A stretch of DNA of 64,000 bases. Source: Acholoe squamosa (lineage: Eukaryota > Annelida > Polychaeta > Phyllodocida > Polynoidae). Below are positions 1-10,295 of the stretch, piece after piece (position 1 is the first letter of the stretch; the number at the start of each line of letters is the position of its first letter). Location: contig OX439036.1 of NCBI GenBank assembly GCA_949317995.1, positions 5,870,356 to 5,934,355 of the forward strand, read 5' to 3'. The position numbers and the translations under genes are program-made. Under the pieces are notes generated by a model, which saw only the letters and a list, made by a program, of their open reading frames with translations, was not told the origin of the DNA and searched no databases.

Positions 1-500
1 AAATTGTCAATGGCACCAATAGAATCCCCAGGGTCTAATCAGGGAGGTAGGTATGTCCAAATACCTCCTAGACCTGTCTGTTCTGCCCATTGCTAGGCAT
101 AGAATGTTTTTGTTTGCTGTTGCTAGGCAACATAGATGTGAGACAGAAACGTCAATGTCACCAATAGAATCCCCAGGGTCTAATTAGGGGAGGTAGGCAT
201 GGTCAAATACCTACTAGACTTGTCCGTTTTGCCCGTTGCTGGGCTTAGAATGTTTTTGTTTGCTGTTGCTAGGCAATGTAGCCGTCGGACAGAAATGTCA
301 ATGGCACCAATGGAATCCCCAGGGTCTAATTGGGTTGGGGGGGGGTAGGCATGATCAAGTACCTCCTAGACCTGTCTGTTCTGCCCGTTGTAAGGCATAG
401 ACTGTTTTTGTTTGCTGTTGCTATGCAACATAGACGTCAAATGAAAACATCAATGGCACCAATATAATCGCCAGGATCTAATTAGGGGGAGAAAGTAAGG
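1..500. repeat. Tandem repeat, unit about 145-152 bp
   Basis: Four successive copies begin near 6, 151, 297 and 447. Each opens with GTCAATGGCACCAAT, continues with CCCCAGGGTCTAAT and carries the blocks ACCTGTCTGTTCTGCCC and TTTGTTTGCTGTTGCTA. Copies differ by scattered substitutions, so the array is not brand new. It may continue left of the window. No coding potential is seen. Confidence 0.85.
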
Positions 501-502
501 TC

Positions 503-612
503 TTGTCAGTACCAGGTTTCCAGATACTCAAAAGTGACCGAGGTAAATACAGCAAGGGCAAGGCTGGTTCAGGAGGGGTGTGTGTCTTATTCAGATCATA
601 CCTACGTAAGGG
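503..612 (+). mobile_element. LINE fragment, N-terminal part of the endonuclease domain
   Basis: The frame reads a PGFQILKSDRGKYSKGKAG segment followed by GGVCVLFRSYLRKG, which resembles the start of an AP-endonuclease (exonuclease/endonuclease/phosphatase) domain of a non-LTR retrotransposon. The domain resumes after 17174, where the same strand and frame type encode the following part. The LINE was therefore interrupted by the material between 613 and 17173. The family is not resolved; the later RT segment suggests a CR1/Jockey-like element. Confidence 0.55.
575..612 (+). repeat. Left copy of a ~37-bp duplication flanking nested insertions
   Basis: The sequence GGGTGTGTGTCTTATTCA followed by a diverged base and ATCATACCTA...GTAAGGG is found here and again at 17174-17210, with two or three differences. 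The two copies bracket an unidentified repeat and the LTR element inside it. They look like a long target duplication within the LINE, or a rearrangement footprint. Confidence 0.6.
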
Positions 613-889
613 TTTGTTTGTTTGTTTAGTTTTACGTCCGGGGGCCATCAAGGAACTCAGACATTCAAGGGTTCTCGGACATTAAGTCCTTTCTTTTCTT
701 TTTGGACAGGTATTTATATACTGCTTGCCCGACACAGCAGTGACTGAATCTATGAATGACCGAATCTATGAGATGACTGACCGAATCTATGAGGAGGGTT
801 GAGGGGGAAAACCGCTACTAGGGCTTCGTTCCCCTACTCTTTTCGAAGGATAGCAAGTTTTCTTTTATTTGCCTGGTCCCATAGGCAGG
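613..889 (+). repeat. Left part of an unidentified interspersed repeat
   Basis: This stretch begins with TTTGTTTGTTTGTTTAG and TTTTACGTCCGGGGGCC and contains three copies of GAATCTATGA near 750-800. It ends at the CAGG target site next to the LTR element. The right part of the same insertion is probably 16716-17173. No coding region is seen. The TTTG run followed by TTTACGTCC resembles ends of invertebrate SINE-like repeats, but I cannot classify it. Confidence 0.4.
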
Positions 890-2191
890 TATGATATACC
901 ATTTTATTGTTCCATAAATTCTAACATATTTTGTATTAATCAAAGAAATATCTATGAAATTAATACATAGGTTGGTTCTAAGAGCTATAAGAGCGCTCAA
1001 ACTTTACATAAGAGCGTTCATGCCCCACTGCACACCAGCCAGGTCAGTTACATACACTCTCTGACATCAAAGGCTCCGACCTAATGGTTCACTGCACAAT
1101 ATAATAAAAATGAGGGTCTCAGTGTGCGACCTCATGGTTCAATGCACAAATTAATAACTTGTAAGTGAATGCAACCGGCCGTCACGGGTGCCTGAGCACC
1201 GCTGACGCCGTCATGAGTGTCTGAGCACTCTAAGGACTGAACAATGGGTTACATAAGCACGACGCCATATCAAAAATTCTATGGAAAGCCCACAATTAGA
1301 CGGTCAGAATGAGCCCAAGATCAAGGCGGAACTCCCAGTATTAAGGAAGTTACGCCATGGAGACTGAATCGACCTCCGAGTAAGCTACAGACAAACCGGC
1401 GGGAGTTACGCGCCTATCCAGCGGGCATTATAATCTTGGCATATTCAACTCCGCGCATGCCCAAAATGGCGGTTATAAACGCATAAACGGCCGAGATATG
1501 AGGGTCTAAAGATGCAGAACCGACCAAGACAATGGGGGCCATAGCGGCGTCCATGGGGGTCCTTTGTCCCCCTGTGACACTTGAAAGGGTCCCCTCAAAC
1601 AATTGTAGAGTTAGGCAGATGCTGCTGGCTCCAGTCAGTCTGGAGGTGCTTTTCCAAGATTTGCTACAAATAGCCTGTCTGCACCTCCAGGAAGACACAT
1701 CACCAAGAACCGCTCTAGAGGTAACATCTCCAGTCATCTCCTGCTACCTGCTATACCACTGCACTATGGTGAAACTATGCTAGACAGGCATTGGTTTCCT
1801 ACCATTAGTGGCCAGAGGCTATCTTCTTCAAGACTTCCACCAGAGGGTAAAGTTATCCATTATTACATTATTCCTCTAAGCAGCAGGTCAGGAGCTAGGT
1901 GTGGGAACCCACCTAGAAGTATGCTGGACACTGTATTATTAATACCTCACAGGTGGAGTGGAACTGAACATTGTACTTTATAAATTACTGTATGTTTACT
2001 GTATGTGCAAACTACCTACATACTAACTACTGTATGATTGATATTTCTTACATGTTGCCTAAAGCTGAATAAACCAGTGACAACTGGAAATAACACTATT
2101 TATTATGAGCCTGATGTATTTACTCCATACACCACTAGTCATATGATATTTCTCATATGACAACTTGATCATGCCAATTACTAGTATGACA
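890..2191 (+). repeat. 5' LTR
   Basis: This block is repeated directly at 15367-16715. It opens with TATGATATACCATTTT and ends with TACTAGTATGACA. Both copies carry AATAAA within CTGAATAAACCAGTGACA near the 3' side, a plausible polyadenylation signal. The precise first base is uncertain by two bases, because the sequence could also be read as starting at the TG at 892. It is 47 bp shorter than the 3' LTR. Confidence 0.9.
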
Positions 2192-2194
2192 AAG

Positions 2195-2212
2195 TGGTGG
2201 AGAACATCCTAC
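2195..2212 (+). other. Candidate primer-binding site
   Basis: TGGTGGAGAACATCCTAC begins three bases after the 5' LTR. A TGG start immediately downstream of the LTR is the usual form of a site pairing with the CCA end of a tRNA. I did not identify the primer tRNA. Confidence 0.6.
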
Positions 2213-2369
2213 TAAGATCCCATCTCTCACAGGCTCATAAAATTTAAAGCTGGTAACACAACTAAAAACAATCATGCACACAGTAAATTAAAGCTGGTAC
2301 CGCATACACACAGTTAGACCCACTCCACCCACCCAGTGACCTTGACCTTGACACCATACCCACCAAGGT

Positions 2370-2695
2370 CACCAGTGAGATCTCCCACATACCAGTGAGA
2401 TCTCCCACATACCAGTGAGATCTCCCACACATCAGTGAGATCCCCCACACATCAATGAGATCTCCCACACATCAGTGAGATCTCCCACACATCAATGAGA
2501 TCTCCCACACATCAGTGAGATCTCCCACACATCAATGAGATCTCCCACACATCAGTGAGATCTCCCACACATCAATGAGATCTCTCACACAACAGTAAGA
2601 TCTCTCATATGTCAGAGAGGTCTCCCACACGTCAGTGAGGTCTCCCACACGTCAGTGAGGTCTCCCACACGTCAGTGAGGTCTCCCACACGTCAG
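2370..2695 (+). repeat. 20-bp tandem repeat in the LTR-element leader
   Basis: About sixteen copies of a 20-bp unit of the type AGTGAGATCTCCCACACATC run from about 2370 to the beginning of the gag frame. The right part has a variant unit with GAGGTCTCCCACACGTC. The array fills most of the leader between the primer site and gag. Because 20 is not a multiple of three, it cannot hold one long frame. Confidence 0.9.
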
Positions 2696-4716
2696 TGAGG
2701 TCCACCACACACATCAAGGCCTTATCAGTCAAGCTGGCAGAACAACACACAAAGACCTTACGTAGTCAGGGGCCTGTTGAAGAGGTCTCCCTCCCACCAA
2801 GATCTAGGAGGCCCACAGGAGGCAAACCAGCCTCCAATACAACAGACCCACACTCAGTAGACCCCACACCACCCACCCTGTCTACTCAGGGAACAACCAG
2901 TTCTCAGGGATCCAACATTTCCCAGGGATCTCTACAGGACGCCCAACTCACGCTATCTACCTCAGGGGAAGAAGGATCTGCCTCAGGGGGTGGATCCACA
3001 CCCTCATCTAGATCCTCCACCCCAGCTCCAGCCTTTGACAGCCACTCCTCCAGAGACACCTCCCCCACACCCTCCATCATGGACACCGATGAAGGCCCCC
3101 AACCTAATCAGACAGCTGAGAAGATAAGGGCCTATGAGAAGGCCATCCAAGATGCAGTTACTGCCCTAGAGACCAACAAGTCCCAGCAGGAGGAAAGGGA
3201 GAGGATCCTCAACCAACAACTGGCAGAGAGGAATGCAGCAATAGATGCTCAACAGAAGGCCATGGAAGATCAGCGGAAGTCCCTAGAGAGACAACAACAA
3301 CAGATAGCAGATCTCATGAAGATGGTATCATCCCAGACCCCACAACCTCACACACCTGCCATCACACCTGTTGTCACACCATCTGCCTCTGGATCCAAAG
3401 ATGACATCATAATCTCCATGGTGTCCAACATGACCAAGCTCATAGACAATAAACAGCAGGACGACAGAAAGATCAAGATACATGAGGTAACAAAACCCAA
3501 AACCTTTTCACACCCATCACCACTCATGTCAACAGCATTATTCATTGATCACAAATTCCCAGAATATCTGAAGGATAAGTACAAAGTGACAGACAGTGAC
3601 ACCATGGTAACATATTTACCCAAGTACCTCGAAGGACAAGCACTAGCTTGGTTTGAATCCTTCAGGGAGAGTGCCACACCTGATATGTTGACATGGACCA
3701 ATGTAGTGAATAAATTAAAAGAGTATTTTGCTACTCGAGACAATATAATCTCAAGGACTGCACTCCGTGCACAAAAGATAGATGAACCTGTTCTAGACTA
3801 TGCATGCCATCTCAGGAAAGTGTGTAATGCCCAACGCCAGAATGATGAAACCCTAAGCAAGGCATTTACCCAAGGCATGAGGCCCTGGATCTCTATAGCT
3901 CTTGAGAACAAGAAAATAGACTCTTTTGACCAAGCCCTAGACCTAGCCCTAGAGGTTGAGACCCAAGAGAGATCTAGGAAGGTAAGGGATGCAGAAACCA
4001 ACCCACAGCCTACTAAGAAAAAGGTCCAGGAAATCAGCACTAGTTCAGATGAAGATGTTAACCTAATGTCTAGTGCCCATGTAAGGCAACAGGAAGCTAA
4101 GGTTGCATCAAGAGACCCTACCGGTAGATACAGAGGAAATAACTATGACCCCAACTACCAATCCAATAGAGGTAGAGGTAGAGGGGGCAACAACAACAAC
4201 CGGGGGGGTCACAAAAGTAGGAAAGACAACAGCTCTTCCAACTCCAACAATGGTAACTCTTCATACAGTGATAGGAGAGACAGAACCCCAAGTAATGGCA
4301 GATCCTATAATAATCAAGGATCCAACAGTAGGAGCCAGAGTCCACATAGGAACTACAACTCTGGATCCTACAACAACTCTGGATCCTACAACAACAGCCA
4401 GGGTTCAAACAACTCTGGATCCTATAATCAAGGATCCAACAGTAGGAGCCAGAGTCCACATAGGAACTACAACAGTGGATCCTACAACAACAATGGCGCC
4501 TACAACAACCAGAGATCCAATAACTCCGGTCAATACAGCAACTCTGGTCAATATAACCAGGGTTCCAACTCACGCCGGGAGGATTACAAACCTGACACAA
4601 GAGGTTACCAGGGGAACCAACAAAGTAACCCCCAAATACCACCTCATGTGATGGATCAAATCTCCAAACTCCTGGTGGCAAGCATCTCAACCACCCCACA
4701 GAACCAGGAAAACTAG
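2695..4716 (+). CDS. gag: Gag polyprotein of the env-bearing LTR element
   Basis: The open frame is 673 codons. The start is uncertain: the first in-frame ATG is at 3079 (MDTDEGPQ). The N-terminal third is rich in Ser, Thr and Pro. A coiled coil with many Glu, Gln and Arg follows at about residues 140-215. A capsid-like region with FIDHKFPEYL, LEGQALAWFES and YACHLRKVCN spans about 275-440. The C-terminal part (about 455-650) is a low-complexity tract of Asn, Ser, Gly, Tyr and Arg with RGRGRGG and repeats such as SRSQSPHRNYN. I see no CCHC knuckle, so RNA binding probably uses the RGG-rich tail. The pol frame lies at -1 relative to gag and overlaps its end, so Pol is probably made by frameshifting. 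The identification rests on position and the capsid-like region. Confidence 0.9.
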   Translation: MRSTTHIKALSVKLAEQHTKTLRSQGPVEEVSLPPRSRRPTGGKPASNTTDPHSVDPTPPTLSTQGTTSSQGSNISQGSLQDAQLTLSTSGEEGSASGGGSTPSSRSSTPAPAFDSHSSRDTSPTPSIMDTDEGPQPNQTAEKIRAYEKAIQDAVTALETNKSQQEERERILNQQLAERNAAIDAQQKAMEDQRKSLERQQQQIADLMKMVSSQTPQPHTPAITPVVTPSASGSKDDIIISMVSNMTKLIDNKQQDDRKIKIHEVTKPKTFSHPSPLMSTALFIDHKFPEYLKDKYKVTDSDTMVTYLPKYLEGQALAWFESFRESATPDMLTWTNVVNKLKEYFATRDNIISRTALRAQKIDEPVLDYACHLRKVCNAQRQNDETLSKAFTQGMRPWISIALENKKIDSFDQALDLALEVETQERSRKVRDAETNPQPTKKKVQEISTSSDEDVNLMSSAHVRQQEAKVASRDPTGRYRGNNYDPNYQSNRGRGRGGNNNNRGGHKSRKDNSSSNSNNGNSSYSDRRDRTPSNGRSYNNQGSNSRSQSPHRNYNSGSYNNSGSYNNSQGSNNSGSYNQGSNSRSQSPHRNYNSGSYNNNGAYNNQRSNNSGQYSNSGQYNQGSNSRREDYKPDTRGYQGNQQSNPQIPPHVMDQISKLLVASISTTPQNQEN

Positions 4717-4739
4717 GATGTCACAGTGCCGATGGGCCA

Positions 4740-7700
4740 GTGCACTGTGACACCCCAAATACAAACAATCAATCAGGATTAACAAAGATCCAACCAGAGA
4801 CAATTGCTAGTGCAAATCTACCATCTAACAGACAGAGACGTCCATCAGTGATACACATCACCCCACCAGATTCATCATCAAAGGATACAGGTGAGAGTAC
4901 CAAGCTTTCTATTGTACTTCTTCAAAATGGCTGTATCAATGCAAATCTATATGATGTTTCAGATGTACAATGTTTGGTTGATACAGGTGCTACTATCACC
5001 TGTGTCAGACAATCATTCCTCATGGATCTCCAAAAGAGATTCCATATCCAACTGAGGAAATCTAAAATCAACATCCACTTGGCAGATGGATCGGTGTGTC
5101 ATGTTAGACATTCAGCTATGCTGAACTTTAGAATCCAAGGTGTCAGATTCCAATACCAATTTGCTGTAATACCCAACCTCACACAGCCCATTGTACTCGG
5201 CACAGATTTCTTAAGCACTACAAAATCTCAAATTGAATTTAATGTTGATCCTGAACAAATTCTCAAACCCATTAGGGCAGTGAGGGATTTTACCATCCCT
5301 CCATTCTCTGAACTTGCAGTATTGGGTAAGGTCACATCTACTCAATCACTGCAAGGCAAAACTGGAGTAGTAGATAACCTCCAAAGAAACAACAATGCCC
5401 CATATCTAGTCCAAAGGGCAGCAGTAACCCCCAGGGAAAATAACAAACATCCCCTAGTGTTACTCAACACCAGCAGGCGCCCACATAAAATCAAAAAGGG
5501 TGCCATCATAGCTCTATTTCAGGAAGTCAAGGAATCTGATTTAGAAAAACCCCAACAAGTGTCAGACACAACCCCACACACTGATCAATCCATCTCAGCC
5601 ATACGGCCTGAGGATGTAACCCAATTCAGTGACACAGACTCAGACTGTGAGTCCACATATGCTGACCCTGAACCCAACTCAATCAGACTCTCTGAAATAG
5701 CTGCTATACATAGTGAGGCACATGACCTCGAGCCAGAATTGGAAGAGAATGTTCCACCAAAATCTGTGCTCACATCCAAAGATCAGCATGATAGATTAAA
5801 GTCACTGCTGACCAAGTATGATGATGTATTCGTAGGAAAAGATGGAGACATTGGTGCCACACACCTATATACACACTCAATACATGTAAAACCTGAGGCA
5901 GTACCATGTCATTTCCTACCATATAGACAAACACCAGAAAAACAGGCCGCAATAGGGGAAGAGTGTGAAAGGCTAGTACAACAGGGCATTCTGAGAGAAT
6001 GTGCCGAGGGCCCCTGGGCCTCCAGATCCTTTTTAGTACAAAAATCATCGGGAGGCCATCGGCTCGTCACAGATTTTCGTTATTTGAACCAGAACACGAT
6101 AAATCAAGCCTTATCTACACCCCGGGCCGATGACACTCTAGACATGATAGGGTCACTCAGACCAAGAGTATTCAGTAAGCTAGATGCCCAACAGGGATTT
6201 TTTCAAATTCCTATAAGACAGGAGGATCAGCATAAAACCGCATTCATAGAAAATGACAAAAAATATGTCTATGAAAGGATGCCGATGGGTTTAGCGACGG
6301 CACCGGCGGGATTCTGCCATCTAGTCACATTAATTCTGAACAAACTCAAGTACAAATGTGCCCTACCATACCTAGATGACATATTGGTATTATCACCATC
6401 AATCGAACAACACTTCCATGACCTGGAAGATGTGTTCAACAGCCTAAGAGTTGGTAAACTCAAACTGAAGAAATCAAAATGTGAATACTTCATAGACAGA
6501 ATAGACTTCTTGGGAATGAGAGTCACACCCATGGGACTACAACCATCTCCCACAAAGGTGGAGTCAATCAAAACCTTCCCAACACCAAAATCAGTCAAAA
6601 ATGTCCGATCCTTCACAGGCCTATGCCAATACTTCAAAAAGTTTATCAAAGGTTATGCCCAAATTGCTAGACCATTATATGATCTACAGACACATCTCAA
6701 AGCATTTGTCTGGACAGAAGAGGCAGATAATGCTTTCAAAACATTAAAGCATGCCCTCTGTACCAATGCTCTTCTCAGATATCCAAACTATGAGAAAGAG
6801 TTCAGTTTGGCAACTGATGCTTCCAATGTGAGTTTAGGAGCTGTACTCTCACAGAGAGATAATGAAGGAGTGCTCAGACCAGTAGCCTTTGCAGGTAGAA
6901 CCCTCTCCAAACATGAGAGAAATTACAATACCACAGAGAGAGAACTACTGGGAGTAGTGTATGGAGTATTACACTTCAGACACTATCTAGAGACCAGACA
7001 CTTCCAACTATACACAGACCATGCAGCCCTAATCCCACTATTAACCAATACAGGACTCACACATAGATGGGCCAGATGGGCTCTAGACATACAACAATTT
7101 TCATTCACCATCCAACACGTGAAAGGTGATGATAACACACCACCAGATGCTATGTCTAGAAGAGAATACCCAGACTCTGGACCCATGACTAACCCTCCAC
7201 CCCCACCAAGGAGAGTTAGAGCAGCCAGTAGAACCAAGTTTGCAAAAGTAACAAAGAAAGTACCATTCAAAAGGGATGATCCACCCAACACCATTGAAAG
7301 GCCAGAGACACCCATTAGGGGTATCTTGAAGCAATCTACACACTATGTGTTTTGCCACTGTGAGAGAGAATACTCACAACTCTTTCCAGATAATGACTTC
7401 GAGCCTATTGAATTCTCATCACTCAATCAGATAGTGAAGGCAACTCCTAAGGAGCCACCCTTCACCCCACCTGACTCAGATGATGAAGATCCGGAAGACA
7501 CGATATATGCTATTACTCAAGCAACTTCTAAATCAGTCAGATTCTTTGAACCTATGCAGGGAGAGGAAACATCAAACCATTTGTGTCCTATGACCACACG
7601 CTCAAAGACTAGAGAAATGATTCAGGAGGGCACACCAAAACCCCCCACACAATCACAAACTATTCTAAATGAGAAAAAGGTCACAGGAAACAAACCTACC

Positions 7701-9470
7701 AAAACCCCACCTGCCAGGAAAAATGTCACAAAAGACACTGCATCTACTAAGTCAAAGAACTCTGAGACAAAGAAGAATGACAAAAAGCAAATTGTGCCTT
7801 TAAAGAAAAAGGTTGCCACTCCCATTAAGGCGAGAATAGGCCCTCCAAAGGAGCCTACACACCAAAACAAGAGTGACACACCCCAACAAAAGGCACAAGA
7901 TAGGCCAATAGTCGATGAAAAAGAAAAAGAAAGAGACAGAATAAAACAACATGTGCTAGATATAAATCAACTACTGGATCAGATTCCCGACACATCCATC
8001 TCAGGTACAAACCTTGGCTTGGAACAAAGGAAAGACAAGGACCTATTGCCCCTCATACAATATCTTGAGGATGGGACCTTGCCTGCACCAAAAGCACAAG
8101 GAAACAGAATCATCAACCAAGGCCAGACATACACCTTGGTAAACGGTACATTAGTCCATATATGCCCCATAAATTGGAGAAAAACCAATACTGTACCACT
8201 TCAAATTGTTATACCACAGCAATGGGTAACAAGTACACTACAGTATTTCCATGACTCACCTACTGGCGGCCATCTTGGTTCAAGTAGGATGCTGTCAGCA
8301 CTCCGACCTAGGGTATATTGGAAGTCTATGCTAGCAGACACAACAAAATATGTTTCCACCTGCCACACATGCCTCACAGCAAAAAGGCAAGTACACTCAC
8401 ACAAAACACCAATGACAGTGAGAGAGTACATGACTTCACCAATGAAGTTCCTAAACCTAGACGCGGTGGGACCACTTCCCACAACTGCCAGGGGAAACAA
8501 ACATATACAAGTCTGCATAGATTATGCTACCAGATATGCAACAGCTTGGGCTACTACTGACTTAAAAGCTGAGACAACAGCAGCAGAGTTCTACAAGAAT
8601 ATAATTTGTCATCATGGAACACCAGCCACTCTTCAAACAGACAATGGGACATGTTATACAGGTGCAAAGTTCACAAAGTTAACTAAACACCTCAAGATCA
8701 AACATAAATTCTCCTCACCATACAGGCCACAATCAAATGGGCTTGTAGAGAGATTCAATGCTAGCATAGGCACAGCACTCAGAGCATTCTGCTCAAAGCA
8801 CCAAAACAATTGGGATTCATTTATTGAACCCATAACCTTTGCATTAAACAACACTGAATCCCAAACCACAGGATTCACCCCTTTCTTCCTACTCCATGGG
8901 AGAAACCCAGCCACCCCAATGGACTTAGGGCTGGGAATACAGGAAGACATATCCACAGTAGCAGACCATGTAGCTAACATGATAACAAATCAAGATACCT
9001 CTAGGAGGAAAGCTATAGAAAGGGTCGCCAAGCTACAAAAGGAAAGGAAGGATAGATATGATAAGAGACTTACACCACAGGAAATCAAGGTCACCGACAT
9101 GGTGTACCTTAACATACCAAGAATCCTGACCAACACAGAGTGTAAGAAACTTCAACCCCTTTTTATGGGACCATATGTTGTAGTAGATAGACCTAGTTTG
9201 ACAAGTGCCAAACTCAAAAACTTGGACACCAACCTATTGGTGGCCAGACCAGTGCACATAGACAGACTGAAAAAGGTTGTGGCTGTCAGAAACAATGAAT
9301 TTGCACACAGGCTTATTCCACATGAGGCCAAATACTACAGCAAAATTGTAAGGAACAAAAATGATATCACCCTTACAAGAGAAACCACAGGCATAGGCCC
9401 TATCAAGCCTAGGCCTGCACACCACATACTAAGAAAGACATCTAGGTGTGGTGCAGTTTCAAGAAATTAG
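4740..9470 (+). CDS. pol: Pol polyprotein: protease, RT, RNase H, integrase
   Basis: This 1576-codon frame makes the enzymes that copy and insert the element. The aspartic protease active site DTGAT starts at residue 81. RT carries YLDDILVL at about 544, with the polymerase aspartates. RNase H begins with ATDASNVSLG at about 690. The integrase has a zinc-binding HHCC region starting at His1171 with CHTC near 1207, and a D,D35E triad at Asp1241, Asp1301 and Glu1337. A 270-residue tract between RNase H and integrase (about 815-1090) is rich in Lys, Pro, Thr and acidic residues and is unusual for gypsy Pol. The first in-frame Met codon is not the likely start, since the frame is open upstream into gag. 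Domain order is that of Ty3/gypsy. Confidence 0.96.
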   Translation: MHCDTPNTNNQSGLTKIQPETIASANLPSNRQRRPSVIHITPPDSSSKDTGESTKLSIVLLQNGCINANLYDVSDVQCLVDTGATITCVRQSFLMDLQKRFHIQLRKSKINIHLADGSVCHVRHSAMLNFRIQGVRFQYQFAVIPNLTQPIVLGTDFLSTTKSQIEFNVDPEQILKPIRAVRDFTIPPFSELAVLGKVTSTQSLQGKTGVVDNLQRNNNAPYLVQRAAVTPRENNKHPLVLLNTSRRPHKIKKGAIIALFQEVKESDLEKPQQVSDTTPHTDQSISAIRPEDVTQFSDTDSDCESTYADPEPNSIRLSEIAAIHSEAHDLEPELEENVPPKSVLTSKDQHDRLKSLLTKYDDVFVGKDGDIGATHLYTHSIHVKPEAVPCHFLPYRQTPEKQAAIGEECERLVQQGILRECAEGPWASRSFLVQKSSGGHRLVTDFRYLNQNTINQALSTPRADDTLDMIGSLRPRVFSKLDAQQGFFQIPIRQEDQHKTAFIENDKKYVYERMPMGLATAPAGFCHLVTLILNKLKYKCALPYLDDILVLSPSIEQHFHDLEDVFNSLRVGKLKLKKSKCEYFIDRIDFLGMRVTPMGLQPSPTKVESIKTFPTPKSVKNVRSFTGLCQYFKKFIKGYAQIARPLYDLQTHLKAFVWTEEADNAFKTLKHALCTNALLRYPNYEKEFSLATDASNVSLGAVLSQRDNEGVLRPVAFAGRTLSKHERNYNTTERELLGVVYGVLHFRHYLETRHFQLYTDHAALIPLLTNTGLTHRWARWALDIQQFSFTIQHVKGDDNTPPDAMSRREYPDSGPMTNPPPPPRRVRAASRTKFAKVTKKVPFKRDDPPNTIERPETPIRGILKQSTHYVFCHCEREYSQLFPDNDFEPIEFSSLNQIVKATPKEPPFTPPDSDDEDPEDTIYAITQATSKSVRFFEPMQGEETSNHLCPMTTRSKTREMIQEGTPKPPTQSQTILNEKKVTGNKPTKTPPARKNVTKDTASTKSKNSETKKNDKKQIVPLKKKVATPIKARIGPPKEPTHQNKSDTPQQKAQDRPIVDEKEKERDRIKQHVLDINQLLDQIPDTSISGTNLGLEQRKDKDLLPLIQYLEDGTLPAPKAQGNRIINQGQTYTLVNGTLVHICPINWRKTNTVPLQIVIPQQWVTSTLQYFHDSPTGGHLGSSRMLSALRPRVYWKSMLADTTKYVSTCHTCLTAKRQVHSHKTPMTVREYMTSPMKFLNLDAVGPLPTTARGNKHIQVCIDYATRYATAWATTDLKAETTAAEFYKNIICHHGTPATLQTDNGTCYTGAKFTKLTKHLKIKHKFSSPYRPQSNGLVERFNASIGTALRAFCSKHQNNWDSFIEPITFALNNTESQTTGFTPFFLLHGRNPATPMDLGLGIQEDISTVADHVANMITNQDTSRRKAIERVAKLQKERKDRYDKRLTPQEIKVTDMVYLNIPRILTNTECKKLQPLFMGPYVVVDRPSLTSAKLKNLDTNLLVARPVHIDRLKKVVAVRNNEFAHRLIPHEAKYYSKIVRNKNDITLTRETTGIGPIKPRPAHHILRKTSRCGAVSRN

Positions 9471-10295
9471 AAACAGGATTGAGATACCAAAAGACATAAG
9501 ATTTTCAAAATGTATTACAAATTCTCTTCATCCACACATAAGACATGTGTGACTGATAATGAATTACTATGTATATAAAGCCAATCAAATTTGTAAATAT
9601 ATCAGTAGGTTATTGCCTCTGAAAGGGTCAAAGACTGGGACCCCCCAAGTAAAGCAGACATGAAGTCTAAGAAGAGTAAGGGTAACACAATGGAGTGTCT
9701 AAAGCCTAATCCCCACATGAAAGAGCGCGCTATGCCAACACAGCAGTCTATAGAGATCAATTGACCTTATAAGCTACCCTCAGACAACTGTCTAGACGGT
9801 CATGAATGGCTGTCCTGGATGACAGGAGGAGCTAATTACCAGTACACAGACTACACAATAGACCCCACAGGTAGCAGACACTGGAGATTAATGCATTGTC
9901 TCCAGAGAAACAATACCAGGCCCACAATGGATGTGGGTAGGGTAGGCTACATAAGAAGCACTGTGGACCATAGCCCACCATCAGTCTTCATCCAGCTGCA
10001 GTCTGGAACACAAGTCTACAGGACCCCACTTGGGAATTAGCCAGCCCACTTCTCCATTAGGAGAGACTGCACTAGGATAAAGAACACACCTACTTCACCT
10101 TCAACCTGACCTTACCATTTACTGGTCAACCTCTATAGACTCACCGGACATATTGCCAAGACAGCTCAATCTTGCAAAGGTACAGTTTGAACCACTTCAT
10201 TTAAAGTGTTACACCATACACTTAGACTTTACCAGCACCAAATCACTACAAATTTGACAAGACTTTAAACAGCAAACTTGCTTTACACAAGCACC
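9471..10295 (+). other. Spacer between pol and env
   Basis: This is the interval before the likely env ATG at 10296. It holds one small open frame, 9819-10040 (73 codons), with no recognisable domain and no homology I know, so I do not call it a gene. In errantiviruses env is translated from a spliced RNA, so a splice acceptor may lie here. I did not identify one with confidence. Confidence 0.5.

Noticed and set aside
1414-1737. Antisense frame of 107 codons in the LTR (also at 15938-16261)
   Set aside because: It is present in both LTRs because they are copies of one sequence, has no recognisable domain and covers the LTR promoter region; chance is the simplest explanation.
4118-4699. 193-codon frame opposite to the gag tail
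   Set aside because: It is the complement of the low-complexity Asn/Ser tract (many Cys, Tyr and Ser), an artefact of biased composition.
9819-10040. 73-codon frame between pol and env
   Set aside because: Short, without a domain or similarity that I know; could be chance in a spacer of 0.8 kb.
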